DNA from: Pseudoscleropodium purum
Taxonomy: Eukaryota; Streptophyta; Bryopsida; Hypnales; Brachytheciaceae
Length of the DNA stretch: 64,000 bases
Direction of reading: 5' to 3'
Assembly (NCBI GenBank): GCA_963969395.1
Contig: OZ017795.1
Span: forward strand, 21,433,063-21,497,062
Positions 11,586 through 23,155 of this stretch are shown piece by piece. Below the pieces are notes generated by a model, which was given only the letters and a program-made list of their open reading frames with translations, ran no database searches and was not told the origin of the DNA. Each line of letters starts with the position of its first letter. The stretch's first letter is position 1. Both the position numbers and the translations under genes were made by a program.

Positions 11586-12394
11586 CGTTGAGGTCTGAAT
11601 TGTTTATTACTCATAGATAAATTACAATTAAGAAGATGTGGCGTTGTCTAAGAATGACATTTGAATTATCATGTAAGTTACTTGTAAAAGTCACGAGATG
11701 TCAAAAGTTTGGTTGATACAAATTAAGGACTCTCAAGAGTGTCTTTTTGTTTGTAGTTACTATTATTAGATTCTTCCAATTTTTATATTTCGTGTTGGCA
11801 ATTTAAAAGAGAGTTTAGAAGCATAAAAAAAAAACTGTTTCATTTAAATATTCCCTATCAAAGTTATAAAGGGTCAAATTTTTTTTAGTAGATGTTCTCG
11901 AATTGTTTCTTCAATAGAAGTAGATGTTGATTAATTAGATGTACACTTAGTGAAGATGGCACTTTTGGATTAGTGGCCCATTTAGATATCTTTACCTTAT
12001 TCTTTAAATCCACACTCTAATTTTAATGTCCCAAAGTTGGGAACATTGTGCAATGGACATCTATTTATTATAATGCTTTGGAAAAATACTCAAATTTGAG
12101 TAATTGAGAAGAATTATTGGATTTAGCACATTGTCTAATTTGAAAATTTACTTTACTTGTATATAGAATACAAACTAACTTTAAAAAAAAACTAAGAAAC
12201 TAACCAGAAGTGAATTGTAGTACATATAACTTAATATGACTTACCTTAACTATGAGATGATGAACCAAGGTACTTAGCTAAAATTGATCTGATTCATAAA
12301 CCAATAGATGCATTCTTTAGTAATCTTAAAAGTCATCCATTGTCCATTTTTTTATCTAAGCAATACTTTCTTTCCAATTTTAACTCCTAAATGA
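11586..12394. other. AT-rich intergenic DNA, nothing recognised
   Basis: No feature could be supported. A segment near 12290-12350 weakly resembles 20347-20410 and 22559-22620 ('...gcattc...aagtcatccat'). Confidence 0.35.
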
Positions 12395-13165
12395 TTTTGA
12401 CTATATTTTCACCAAAATCGCTCAAAAATTGCCATTTCTAGTACAAGTACCCAAATTAAAATTCTTTTTGGACACTTGTAACCATAAAATCTTGCAGTAT
12501 ATTAGATTGAAAAGATGCACAAAAACTTTCAAAAACTTTCTACCTTGTAGATTGCAAGATAATAGCATTTGAAGTGACAAAAATCTTTTATTTGGCCTTG
12601 TAAAAATTTGTATAGTTGCACTTTATAAGGTCACATTTGTATGAAAAAATGTCCAAAATGGTGGTTACTCTTTGAATTCATTCTTCAAGTTAAGTTGGCT
12701 ATATGTTTGAAAAAAATTCAAATCATTTTGAATTGTACAACATATAGGAAAAATATAGTAGGTAGAAAGAGTGAGAATGATTCAAAATACAAAGTTGTTA
12801 ACATTATATTTATGGAATTGAAAAATGCCAATCCCAATGGTTGTAATGTTGTAATAAACAATCTATACCTAGTGTTTTAATTTTTTTCCCAAAATATTGA
12901 AAATTGAGTTAAATAAAGGACTTCAATGTTTGTCTTAGAGTAGAAATTCAATACTGACCCATAAACTCCCGCAAACTAAAAACTCCTCATAAATTTTGAT
13001 TCATTAGTCAAAATGGAATGATTCAAAGCTTTGTAAGTATATCTAAATCTAGAGAAGCAATTTCGAATTTTAAAAAGGTGAATCTTAAAGAATTTTGTTT
13101 TGTTGCCTGGATTGCCTTCCAAGTAATGAAAACACATATCATACAATAACTTTTTAACCAAGCAC
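12395..13165 (+). repeat. Dispersed repeat, copy 2 (single arm)
   Basis: Direct copy of about 1785-2640, similar over most of its length but without the AT microsatellite and without the mirror arm. Homology stops abruptly at 'aactttttaacca'. The 79-codon frame starting at 12641 lies inside this repeat and is not conserved in copy 1, so it is not called as a gene. Confidence 0.75.
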
Positions 13166-13380
13166 CCACAGGAACACTGCATACTTTAGTATTGACAACC
13201 GCGATCCCATACAAATCCAAATATAATCCAAATGAATTGAAAATTCGGCTGAATGAATGCATGCAAGCAGTGCATCTACCGTAAGCACCGCTGTTAAAAA
13301 TCCATTATCACAGAATTTAGGAAATTTTGATATGGAACCTGACGAACGTTTAGGAGTGACAGGCTCAGCTGATTCGATAG
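13166..13380. other. Short intergenic stretch
   Basis: Transition from AT-rich repeat to a GC-richer block. Nothing recognised before the MITE at 13384. Confidence 0.35.
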
Positions 13381-13383
13381 TAA

Positions 13384-13796
13384 GGGTCAGTTTCCATTGG
13401 GCGTCTGGAGGGGGTTGGAAGGAGTCCGGATGCTCCAGGTGCTCTTGCTGGTTTCCATCACCACCACCACCATCTGAAACCGGAGCAGCCTAATTAAAAT
13501 AAAGGGGCGAATTTGCTATGCCGAACAAGGGCACATGGTAAATTGATCTGCGTCTTTAACTCGAAACACATGATCCACTCCTGAAAGCGCAGGCACTCTA
13601 GTTTAGAAAATTTGTATTCTTCCTAAAAATGACAGACTCCGGTTGACGCTCCAGTGCCCTCCAGGTCTGTAATTGCTGAAAACACGGGGTGGAAGCTGGA
13701 GGGGGTGGCTGGAGGCCCTGAATCTCCGTCTGCATCGATGGAAACCACCCGTCACTCTCCAGTTCGGAACTCCGATGCATCAATGGAAACGTGCTC
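13384..13796. mobile_element. PIF/Harbinger-type MITE, 413 bp, with doubled termini
   Basis: The left end GGGTCAGTTTCCATTG pairs with the right end CAATGGAAACGTGCTC. Both are flanked by TAA (13381-13383 and 13797-13799), the usual 3-bp target for PIF/Harbinger. A second inverted pair (GGTTTCCATCACCACC near 13448 and GATGGAAACCACC near 13736) lies inside, so the ends look doubled or one element sits inside another. It is GC-richer than its surroundings and has no coding capacity. A decayed Harbinger transposase lies at 55.9-57.0 kb in this window. Confidence 0.7.
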
Positions 13797-13799
13797 TAA

Positions 13800-14632
13800 G
13801 GCTGTCTGATATCTACAGTAAGATCCTCTCCTACTAGAACAGCTCATACACGCCTACAGAATCACAAGGATCTACGATTACATGACAAACGGTAATTCAA
13901 TGCTCGAAAGCAGCAGTAAGCTCTCAATGAAACCACCGTCTGGAAGAAACTCGGCTCGTAATCTATCGTACAAATTCTTCTCGGCAGCAACAGAGAAGAA
14001 AATCGGCCAGGGAGGATTGACCCCCTGGTTGCCCAATCCAAGAATAAATGTAAAAATTGCCCCGAATTTTGTGTCGCGTAAATCACCCGGGAAACCAGAT
14101 CTTGAGAGTCAGCTTTAACACATGCACGCAAAAGTCATCGATTTGAATTGGAACTACAGCAAATGAATTATGGGCGCAAAAAGTCCTGACAAATAAAAAG
14201 GTATCACAGTCCTCACCTCCCCATCCTTGTGAAGACGATTCTCCTATAATGTGGCGCTAAACATCAAACTGATGGCGAATTAGCCCAAATAAACTCTAAA
14301 AGGCCAAGAATTCTTCCATCCAGGCGAACCAAACGATGCAAATGTGATCAATGAAGCTCTCAAGAAACTCCACCGACAGTCCAAGAAACTCCCAAGTATC
14401 CTTCTCGTGACCCTGCCTCAGGGGTCTCAACGAAAAACTTTATAGGGTAAGTGCGATGCAGATTTCTGCACAATAAAATGGTGTTCCTCAACCCGTTCAA
14501 GCATGCTCGCTCATGCTCAACACGGCGAGCTCTTTCATACTTGTTACAGGATCAATAGCATTCCTAAACCGACTCAAGGGGCAATTGGCCTACCAAAAAC
14601 CTCAACCCGTCCACGGTAAAACCTACTCAATA
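13800..14632 (-). other. 3' flank of the SAC3A-like gene
   Basis: About 830 bp after the SAC3A stop. Composition is intermediate, and the first few hundred bases below the stop may be 3' UTR. No other gene is recognised; open frames on both strands lack familiar motifs. Confidence 0.35.
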
Positions 14633-17600
14633 CTACGAACGCGAAAAAAAGTCATTCAGAGCCAGATTCGCGTCGCCGTGGGGAACCACGTCCTCAGGCT
14701 CGGGCATGAACAGGCTCGTCGAGCTCGACTTCGCTTCCACCACCAACTCACTCGAGCTCACGTCCAACTGCACTTGGGCGCCGTGGACCCTCAACCACTC
14801 CTCGCACTCCTCCAACCCTTCACCCACAGACTCCGCTTCGCCTTCCGAAATAGGCTCACCGATGAACCCGAGAGCACGCGCCACCGAAGACACGGGAATC
14901 GTGGGACGGTACGAACGAGTCATGCACTTCACGGCTTCGAACCGCATCTTCTCCACGTGCATGTCCATCAAGCAAGGACTCAGCACAGGAGCCCGCCGGT
15001 ACAGACGGAAAAAAGAAGTGTAGTTGCCCATCGCCAAAGCATGACGCACGGACAGCGCGTGCTGCACCACGGAGTCTCGCCTTCCGTCCGCGCTCAGCCT
15101 CGACATCGCAGACACCAGGTCGCGGCTGTTGCCGCGGTTGAACAGAATGTACAGCAAGCTGTACGCAGCGAACTCGTTGCTGCAGCCACGGATGCCTTCC
15201 CCGTACAAAGACTTCAGTTGGGTCTGACACTGGTTGTACTCGGGAAGATCCCCGGCCTCCAAAGCCATGCGACCGTGCGTCTCGTACACCTCCACCGTGA
15301 ACTCGTCCCGGATACGCTGCACCGTCAGGTCCTGACGGATCGACTTCAACTGCTCGCACTTGAACAAATAGCTCTTCGAAGTGCTCTTCACCATCTCCAA
15401 CGCTCGCCTCAACACGTCCTCAGGCCTCACCGTACCGGGATCCGGAGCAGAAGTCAGACGCAGGTAACGCTTCTCCACCTCTTGACAGGTGCCGCGGATC
15501 GTCAAAGAATCCCAGTCGATGTCCTCCACGGCCCGACCGTTCTGACCCTCACCAGAACTCAAAGCCAGCTGCAGCGCCGTCGCCCGACGAGCGCTCGCAC
15601 TCCCCGCTGATGCTCCCCTCACGCGGACCGATCCCTTCCCTCCTCTCCCAGAATGCTCCTTCCCTCGATCGAAACGCTTGAAACGGTTCTGACGCCTCTC
15701 CTTCTCTTCCGGGGTGTCGGCCGTTGACACAGATCCTAGATGCATCCCACCCTCCTCTTCGCTCTCGCTCGAAGGAATCGTATCGCCCCACTTCAGATTC
15801 AGACCCACCTTCCGAAGCCTCTTCAGACCCCTCTTGGATATGTTCTTCATATCCACACTGTCTGAGATGCTCGTCGTCAAGCTCGACGACTTGTTCCACG
15901 TAGTCTCCCGCTTCTCCCATTTGCTCTGAGCATGCACGCTGTTCTTCTCTTTCGACGCATCCGGAACGCCTTCCCTCGCAGTGCCGTAAAAACTGGGACC
16001 CCGACCGGCTTTGTCATCGGAACCCTCCGGCGCGGGAGCCTCCCAACGAGTCTTCAGACGCCGGGACAGGCTCCAGTCGGGCTTCTCCAAACTGCTCTGC
16101 ACCTGCGGCGTCTTCTTCGTCGACGGACCCAAAGATGAGCCCGGAGGGATGGCAAACAGGGGCTCCGTGTCCCAATCCTTCGTGAACAATGTGCCATCCA
16201 TCGAAGCGCTCGTGATCATGTCCTTCATGATTTCCTGGCAACCCGCTTTCTGAGACTCATCCTTGCATCGAGACAAAGCTCGCTCCACATAGGCACGCAA
16301 CGAGGACGGAAACATCCCGGGCTGCAGCGTCGCGTCCGCCACAGCATCCGTAGAAGCGTTGGAAGCACTCGCCTTCTTGGCAGAAACGCTCAAGTAAGCC
16401 GGTTTCGCCGTCTCCTTGCCCGCACCCACACCGACAGCATTCCCAGTGATCCGTGGATTCGTCACGATGTGCAATTTCGCGGCTTTGGTCGGCAAATGCT
16501 GAGGCTGCTGCTGCGGAATACTGTGTCCGCCTTCCACCTTCTGGAACTCCAGCGGTTGATCCTCAGGCTGAACCGCAGCCGGTCTCGTCTGCGTCGGCAG
16601 CGGTGGAAAGTATCCCTGGTTCAAGTGATCGCTCTGGGACGCCTGAACGACACCGCCAATCCAAACCGCGCCTGCAGTCGGAGCTTCTGTATTTGAAGAA
16701 AGCTGGTAACCGTGTGACTCACCGTATCCTTGTTGTGACGCTGCAGAGCCTGCCCAAGAAACGACAGGTGCTGCAGCGCCAGGAGGAGGTGGTTGCTGGT
16801 CAGTCAGAGCAGACACAACACTCGCATATGTTGGTGCTGCCGACACCTGAACTGCTGCTGCTGTTGCCGCTGCCTGGGCACCGCCATTGCTCTCCCCATT
16901 AGCACCTTGTGCAGCAGCTTCCAAACTGGCATAGTATTCGGCCCACTGCTGCGAGTAATCTGGAGCTGCATACTGCGGGTTATCGTCCACCTTTGCAGTC
17001 ACAGCACCATAGCCGGCGTTCACGTAACCTCCGTAGCTGTACTTACCCTGGTTGGGATCGCTCCACGAGCCCTGAGCCTGTTCACCATCACCTGGATGTC
17101 GATAGCCAGCGGATTGGTACCCATTGGGATCGTAGTAGTTGCCGCTGGTTCCGTAAGAACCTGCATCCGGGTGGCTGCCGGGGTGGGGATACTGAGCAGG
17201 GGCCACATATGGAGCAGCGGCGTTGCTGTACATTGCCGCATTCTGGCCATACGAGTTCTCCCCCTGCTTCTGATATCCCTGATATCCCTGATAATTGTAT
17301 GCATTCTGGTCGCCCGCATAATTGTACCCCGCGTAACCCTGCGCATACGACCCTTGCGAGCCGTTTGCAGCCACCGGATTAGGGTTGCCATAGCTGTTGC
17401 CGGACTGCAGTTCCCCGGCTCCGTAACCACCATACTCTTGCACCTGCTGCACAGCGTAATTGTACGCGGCGTAGGGATCGCTGCCGCCGTTCGCTGTCGC
17501 CCCTGGATCGTTCCCCGCCCACGCCCCGGTCGTCGCCAAACCCGGTGGCAAGGGGGCCTGCGGGGGTGGCATTGCCGGCAAAGGAGGGGCTGCCATGCCG

Positions 17601-17806
17601 TCTTGCCCACCCTGCCCTCTGTCCTCCGTCTGCTGCTCCGGATAATACCCGTACCATTGCTGCTGCTGCTGGGACGCTGGATCGTAGAGTTGGCCACCCC
17701 AAGCAGTTCCGGGATCGGGATACGCCACAACATTGTTGTCCCGCGAGGACGGAACGCCATACACATTGATCCTCCGGTTGTCGTACTCGTCGCCAACCCC
17801 TGCCAT
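14633..17806 (-). CDS. SAC3A: SAC3/GANP-domain protein, SAC3A (LENG8/THP3) type, single exon
   Basis: An uninterrupted 1057-aa frame runs from the ATG at 17806 to a TAG at 14633. The C-terminal part (about residues 770-985) matches the SAC3/GANP domain: RGTCQEVEKRYLRLTSAPDP, YLFKCEQLKSIRQDLTVQ, FTVEVYETHGRMALEAGD, then the YNQCQTQLKSLY segment. These proteins act in the nucleus in mRNA export or splicing-linked complexes of the TREX-2/THP3 kind. Residues 1 to about 300 are Tyr/Gly/Gln/Asn-rich and prion-like. A basic linker (RFKRFDRGKEHSGRGGKG) precedes the domain. Length is close to that of Arabidopsis SAC3A as I remember it. The absence of coding introns is notable if the family is normally multi-exon. 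Assignment to the LENG8-like clade is confident. Confidence 0.92.
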   Translation of the reverse strand: MAGVGDEYDNRRINVYGVPSSRDNNVVAYPDPGTAWGGQLYDPASQQQQQWYGYYPEQQTEDRGQGGQDGMAAPPLPAMPPPQAPLPPGLATTGAWAGNDPGATANGGSDPYAAYNYAVQQVQEYGGYGAGELQSGNSYGNPNPVAANGSQGSYAQGYAGYNYAGDQNAYNYQGYQGYQKQGENSYGQNAAMYSNAAAPYVAPAQYPHPGSHPDAGSYGTSGNYYDPNGYQSAGYRHPGDGEQAQGSWSDPNQGKYSYGGYVNAGYGAVTAKVDDNPQYAAPDYSQQWAEYYASLEAAAQGANGESNGGAQAAATAAAVQVSAAPTYASVVSALTDQQPPPPGAAAPVVSWAGSAASQQGYGESHGYQLSSNTEAPTAGAVWIGGVVQASQSDHLNQGYFPPLPTQTRPAAVQPEDQPLEFQKVEGGHSIPQQQPQHLPTKAAKLHIVTNPRITGNAVGVGAGKETAKPAYLSVSAKKASASNASTDAVADATLQPGMFPSSLRAYVERALSRCKDESQKAGCQEIMKDMITSASMDGTLFTKDWDTEPLFAIPPGSSLGPSTKKTPQVQSSLEKPDWSLSRRLKTRWEAPAPEGSDDKAGRGPSFYGTAREGVPDASKEKNSVHAQSKWEKRETTWNKSSSLTTSISDSVDMKNISKRGLKRLRKVGLNLKWGDTIPSSESEEEGGMHLGSVSTADTPEEKERRQNRFKRFDRGKEHSGRGGKGSVRVRGASAGSASARRATALQLALSSGEGQNGRAVEDIDWDSLTIRGTCQEVEKRYLRLTSAPDPGTVRPEDVLRRALEMVKSTSKSYLFKCEQLKSIRQDLTVQRIRDEFTVEVYETHGRMALEAGDLPEYNQCQTQLKSLYGEGIRGCSNEFAAYSLLYILFNRGNSRDLVSAMSRLSADGRRDSVVQHALSVRHALAMGNYTSFFRLYRRAPVLSPCLMDMHVEKMRFEAVKCMTRSYRPTIPVSSVARALGFIGEPISEGEAESVGEGLEECEEWLRVHGAQVQLDVSSSELVVEAKSSSTSLFMPEPEDVVPHGDANLALNDFFSRS

Positions 17807-18720
17807 TAATGAATAGGGTTCAACTCAATAGTGCTTCAACTCGAGGTGACCTGCTTTTGCCCATCCTCGGCCACGCCCGAGTCTAGCAAACTTGCAGACC
17901 CGCACCGAAGAAAGAGAAGCCTCAGCACCTAAAGCAATACTCGCTGCTGGTCTCAACACCATGAATGCCTAAAAATGTGCCTCCTCTGAATTAGGTTGCA
18001 AAATCACCATACCTAATCACTACTCGCGCGGGTCATCCAATCCGTTTCCGTTCGCTGTCTGAGCACTCACTGATCACCCTCCACAACCCTGCCACAGAAA
18101 CCTCTTCCATTCGCTGCCTCCAAGAACGGCTGGGCAACAAGGCAGCTCAACACGATTTCTTTCAAATCCCTGAATCATACCAGCGTGTAGACGCACCGAC
18201 TCGAAATTTGGGTGCTAAAATTCCTTACCCGCCTACACAAATTCCACTAAAATGAGTGGACACCAACCGACACCCAATGCACTCACAACCAGATTAGAGT
18301 CCGTCCCCCAAGGCCCATCATTCTTCGCGATATTCATCCACACACAACCTTAGACTCGTCTCACAAAAATCCATCATCGCAATGGTTCCTACAAGCTGTT
18401 CAATTCACTCAGCATGGACCCTAAACCTAATCCCGCTCAATCATGACATTCATTCAAACCGCCATCTCATCATCGAGAATCTCTACACTTACCACGAGTA
18501 TCCTCCAACGCGGGGACTGCAACGGAACGGATTGCGGTGATTTCAGTGAAATTCAAGTTGGAGAAGCCTTAGGATTGCAGATTCCAAATCGGGAATGACG
18601 ATTTGAAGAGCGAAAAGAAAAACGATAGCAAAGAAGCTCACCTGAAACGAAGTGAAGGCGATCAGAGAAGGTGAACTTGGCATTGTGGGCATGAATCGGA
18701 GGTGGAACCCTAATAATAAT
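17807..18720 (-). promoter_or_regulatory. 5' leader and promoter region of SAC3A with a probable leader intron
   Basis: On the minus strand a strong donor CAG|GTGAGC lies at 18641. Candidate acceptors are CAAAAGCAG| (exon resuming at 17850) and TCTGCAAG| (near 17892), which has the better pyrimidine tract. A leader intron of about 750-790 bp is therefore likely. A telo-box-like aaccctaa lies at about 18706-18714. The start site was not determined. Confidence 0.45.
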
Positions 18721-19030
18721 AAGCAGGGACTTGCGAGAATTGGCGCAAGGAGGAGCGGTGAAAAAACTACTGAAGCTGTTGAGCCTCTCTCGGGCTCAGT
18801 ACTGTGGCAAGGATTGGACCGAGGTGACGACGCCGGTGACGCAGACCAGCGGGCGCAGTCTTCGGAGCCCGTGGCTGTATGAGTCAGCGCCGCTTTCTGC
18901 GATGCTGGTCATGATGAAGAGCAGCGGCCCCGCGTGAATCACCACGGTATGGGGCACTGCGAGTACGGGTTGGGATGACGCTGGAACGGTCCCTTTGGCC
19001 GTATGACTGTACGGCAAAAGGAATAAGAAT
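18721..19030. other. GC-rich upstream flank of SAC3A
   Basis: GC-rich DNA at the island edge with short open frames on both strands but no recognisable protein. Probably promoter sequence. Confidence 0.3.
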
Positions 19031-22000
19031 TTCTCAAAGGAAGGAGCATGTCAGTTCTTTAGAGGTCTATGGTAACTACACCTAAAATTGCACAAATGAG
19101 CTCTGTGACATATTCAATATGCTCTAGAAAATGAACAGCAGGTTTTGCACATTGTTGAAGGATAAGGAATCGAAATGCTAGTGGTTTATAATTTTTGAAC
19201 CCATTGTGAATTAGTTACAAATTTTCAAAGATGCAAGGTGTAGGGGGCTAATAGTGTTATATAGGTGATGCCAAAATGCATTTGATGGGCTAGTTAGAAG
19301 TTAAAACAACACAAAGTGTACCCAAAATGAACCACTTGTAAGGTTGCCACCTCCACAATATTAATTATCAATAGAGCTACATACTACTCAAAATTCACCT
19401 TACATTTGTTTTTGTCATGTTCACTATTTTGGGTATCCTCCCCATTCAGTTTTCCTTCTAAAATAGGGGGTCAATTTTGAGGAATGGTTTATTTTAGGTG
19501 CAATTACCTTATCTCCCAAAGGAGGCATCAAAGATGGAATTTGCCATTTGATATTTAACTCCATAAGCATGGGCCTATGACCACTAAGTTTTAACTTCAA
19601 TAGCCATTACTATGTTTATTTATTGCCATTTTCCAACTAGATATGAATGAAAATTTTCATATTTATTTTTTAAAGGTGAAGTCACATGCTTGCTACAAGT
19701 TGTAAAAAATTTTAATCCTTTTTTTGAAAAATTTGAAAGTACTGTAAACTTCTTTAGAACAAAATGAAGAAAATTCATATCAGATACAAAATATACTCAA
19801 AAAATCTGAAATTTTCAGTGTATATGTATAATATAGTGTATAACATCATGGAATAAACCAAAGTTATTGAGGTATTCTATAATTAAAAAATCAATAAACC
19901 ATGGTTGTAGGTTCAAAATTCATATTGCTACAAAATATTGAAATTTTAGATTTTTTCAAAATTTATAATTGGAGTAGAAAGTGAAATGGATAAGCTCCAT
20001 TTCATTAGTTGAACTCTCATTCAAAAAATTCTACTTTTATGGCTAAAATTCACATCAAGAGAAAAGAGCAAAAAATGACCCAAATACACTATTAATAAGA
20101 GTGATATGTGGATTAAGCATCTTTTTCTTCAGAAAAGTCAAGAAATCATAATGAGGGACTTTGCAATACTAATCACTGAAAATGTGCTCAAGTATCCTTC
20201 AATTTTATTAATTGGATGAAAAAACAATTTTTTCCATCCTCCAATTTTAGCTAAAGTCATCAATCAAACACTTAGTATTTTCCAGTAGCGATACATGATT
20301 AAAAAACATAGCCCGTTATAATCAAGGTATCACCCAAATTGCTTCAATTATTAGACTTATAGGTGCATTCCTTATTTCTACATTCAACAATGAAGTCATC
20401 CATCCATTGACCACTTTTCAACCTCATTGTTTTTCAAGGATTAGGTCCATGAGGCTTAGATAATAGACCAAAGTTAACTTTCTTTTACACTAAGGCTGGT
20501 AGGAGGTCTATAACCTCATAGAGTTCATTTATGGACTAATGGGATCCTCTCATTGCATAAAAGGAGGCATGTTCTTATACATAATATGTAGTTGCTTTTA
20601 CCATTGTAATGTCTTTTTCTTTAAACCCTTGATTGAGTACGGTTGACCAAAATCCAACTATTCAACATTGAGGTTATTTCTAGTAATGCAAAAAGAGAGC
20701 CTCATTACAACAAATAATAGAAGTCAAATTCATTCTTTTTATACTATGGCTTTGCTTGTGCATAATCTAATTCATAAAAGGTGACTATTTACTACCTAAT
20801 TTACAAAAATAAGGAGTTTGACTTGTTGAAACAATTTGTAGAAAATTGTCCTTGAAAAACAAATGGAAATGACATCATCTAACCCAAGTTGTTTCATATT
20901 GTTTAGATCTATCATTTTGAATGTAGTTATGAATCTTGAGGTTGGAATCATGTACAACTCTAAAAAGTTCTAACCCCATTTATGTTCATTGTTAATACAT
21001 TAACAAATGCAATTGTCACATTCAAGAAAGCAATATGTATTTTTTTTTATAACAAAATGCTTTTAAAGCCTAGTTGCATTATAGACCTCATATCTAAAGT
21101 GATCTTCTTTCAATTTGAATAAAAAAATTATTACCAAAGGACTCTTGAATTTTTTTTTCCATGCACTTAGAGAGCATCTCACATAGTGTGAGGCCTAGTT
21201 GATAGTGCTAAAAGGCAAAAAATAGGTCTATAAAGAATCTTACAAAATTTGTCACTTTACAATATAAAAATTTTCAAGCCTTTTAAAAGGAGAGGTCTTC
21301 CTAAAGATGCCACCCTCATTGCATGTGAGATGCTTCCTCATTGAATCTTACATTATAGGGTGGACTACTAATAGGACTTTTCTCTATGCAATCCCCTCAA
21401 AAATCACTAGCCACCTTTCTATCCTAAAAATTTGAAGGTCTTATTTATTGAATTTCTTATTTATTTAAGGTCCATGACAGATATATGCATATAGATACAT
21501 GAATACAAATATGGTATTATATACATGGACTTATACATATATACAACTAGTTTTTTGTTCTAGTTGACTATAAATATATATAAGTTTGTCATCTTTAAAT
21601 TTGGAAAAATCCCAATAGTTTGAAAAAAAATCACTTCTAGGTGGTGTTTATTAACACAAAAGTGATAATTTGCTCAAAAACATTGGCCACACCAAGTTGT
21701 GGTCAAGATACGGAGGTGTCAAGGTCATGGCCTATGGAAAAATCAATAAGTTTAGACTATAGTAACTATTTTAATTTTTCTAGACTTTTTTGGTAGGAAG
21801 TAGTAGATTTTGTATCTTGAATGCAACGTTTTTTGCTATAGTGTATAGAAAATGCCTTTGAGCCAATCATTTTGCACAAATACTTGAAGTGGGTAGCTAT
21901 GAAGACAATTCCTTCAATTAGATTTTCTTACTTCAACCATTTACTTAGTTCTTTATTGATTTATTAGCATCAAACCAAAGGGAAGAAGGCTTTGCATTGA

Positions 22001-22900
22001 CAAAACTTAAACGTAAGGAAGTTTGAGTAAGACCTTATTTACAAAGCACCTAAGTCTTGGAGTGCTACAGAAATAGAACCTTATTTTTTAAAGATTATAA
22101 ATTTTAAAAATCATAATAGTTTCATTTTTATTTTTTAATAAATACTAAAAAATCCTGAGATTTCTAGAAAACATATGAAAAAAACATTCAACTATGGAAA
22201 CAAAATTTTATCTACAAAAAATATTTTGAAAAATATTCTAATACATTTTCATAACCAAATTGCACGTGCAATTACATTTCCCTTTGCGAGAAAAATTGAG
22301 ACATCAAAAGGTTAACCCATACATGGCCTAAAGGGCCATTGTAGGCTATTTGAATACTATTTGGCTACTATTGCATTTGGCTACATTATCATGTTTTAGT
22401 ACACCTTCATATTGTATAATATGAAGCATATGAATACAAAACCATATTTCCATGCATGATTTAAAAAAAATGATAATATGGTGCCAATGAAGTAACATGA
22501 TGTTTAACCCTATAAAGACACAGCCCCCCATGACCAATGCAGGCACCAAAATTCTCCTACTGCTAGACCAACAGGTGCATTCTCTTTTTCTACAATAAAC
22601 AGTGAAGTCATCCATCAGACCATTCTGGTTCGCAGTGTCCTTACAGGATTAAACATCTCCCAAAAAATTTAATCCTAAAGAAAGAGGGAAACCCTCTTCA
22701 GACCCAATCCAGCTGAAATTTTGAAGACCGTAATTTTTAACCATTGAGAAAGGGTTCATGATAAATAAAACTTCTGCCAACTTTCTCTAGAAATAGCATG
22801 CTCTCTAATTGGCTCAAACTGTTAGCAGCTACTAATGTGGTATGAGGGCACCGGTTTGATCCAAGCCTCCGCTAAAATCTACTCCTCCTAGTAGATTTCA
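19031..22900. other. 3.9 kb of AT-rich DNA, no gene seen
   Basis: Many short homopolymer runs and ATATA tracts. No domain-bearing frame. Two segments (about 20347-20410 and 22559-22620) resemble each other, sharing 'ggtgcattc...tttctaca...aatgaagtcatccat', and suggest an old dispersed repeat whose limits I could not find. Confidence 0.45.
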
Positions 22901-23155
22901 GAGTTTAAAGACTAAAAACGGTTGAACAAGGATCCTCTTTCACGTTAGCAAGGTCTCCTTCTACCAGAAATCTTTCAATCTTGTTTCAAAAGCTTTCTAT
23001 CTGAAACCTATCTTACAATCAGTGCACAGAAATTAACGTTCCTAATACCTCCGAAACTAACATCACAGAACGGGAGTGGAAGTTTTGCTAATAGCTCTTG
23101 AACCAACTTCCGTATTCTTGCCAGTAATTGACTGCAGAAATAAGCAACGCAGGGT

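Noticed and set aside
12641..12880. 79-codon frame that looks like a small protein gene
   Set aside because: It lies in a dispersed repeat and is broken in the copy near 2040-2290.
14513..15610. 365-codon plus-strand frame opposite SAC3A
   Set aside because: It is antisense to the SAC3/GANP domain and is a by-product of GC-rich codon use. No domain motif.
16793..17809. 338-codon plus-strand frame with hydrophobic text
   Set aside because: Antisense shadow of the Tyr/Gly-rich N-terminus of SAC3A.
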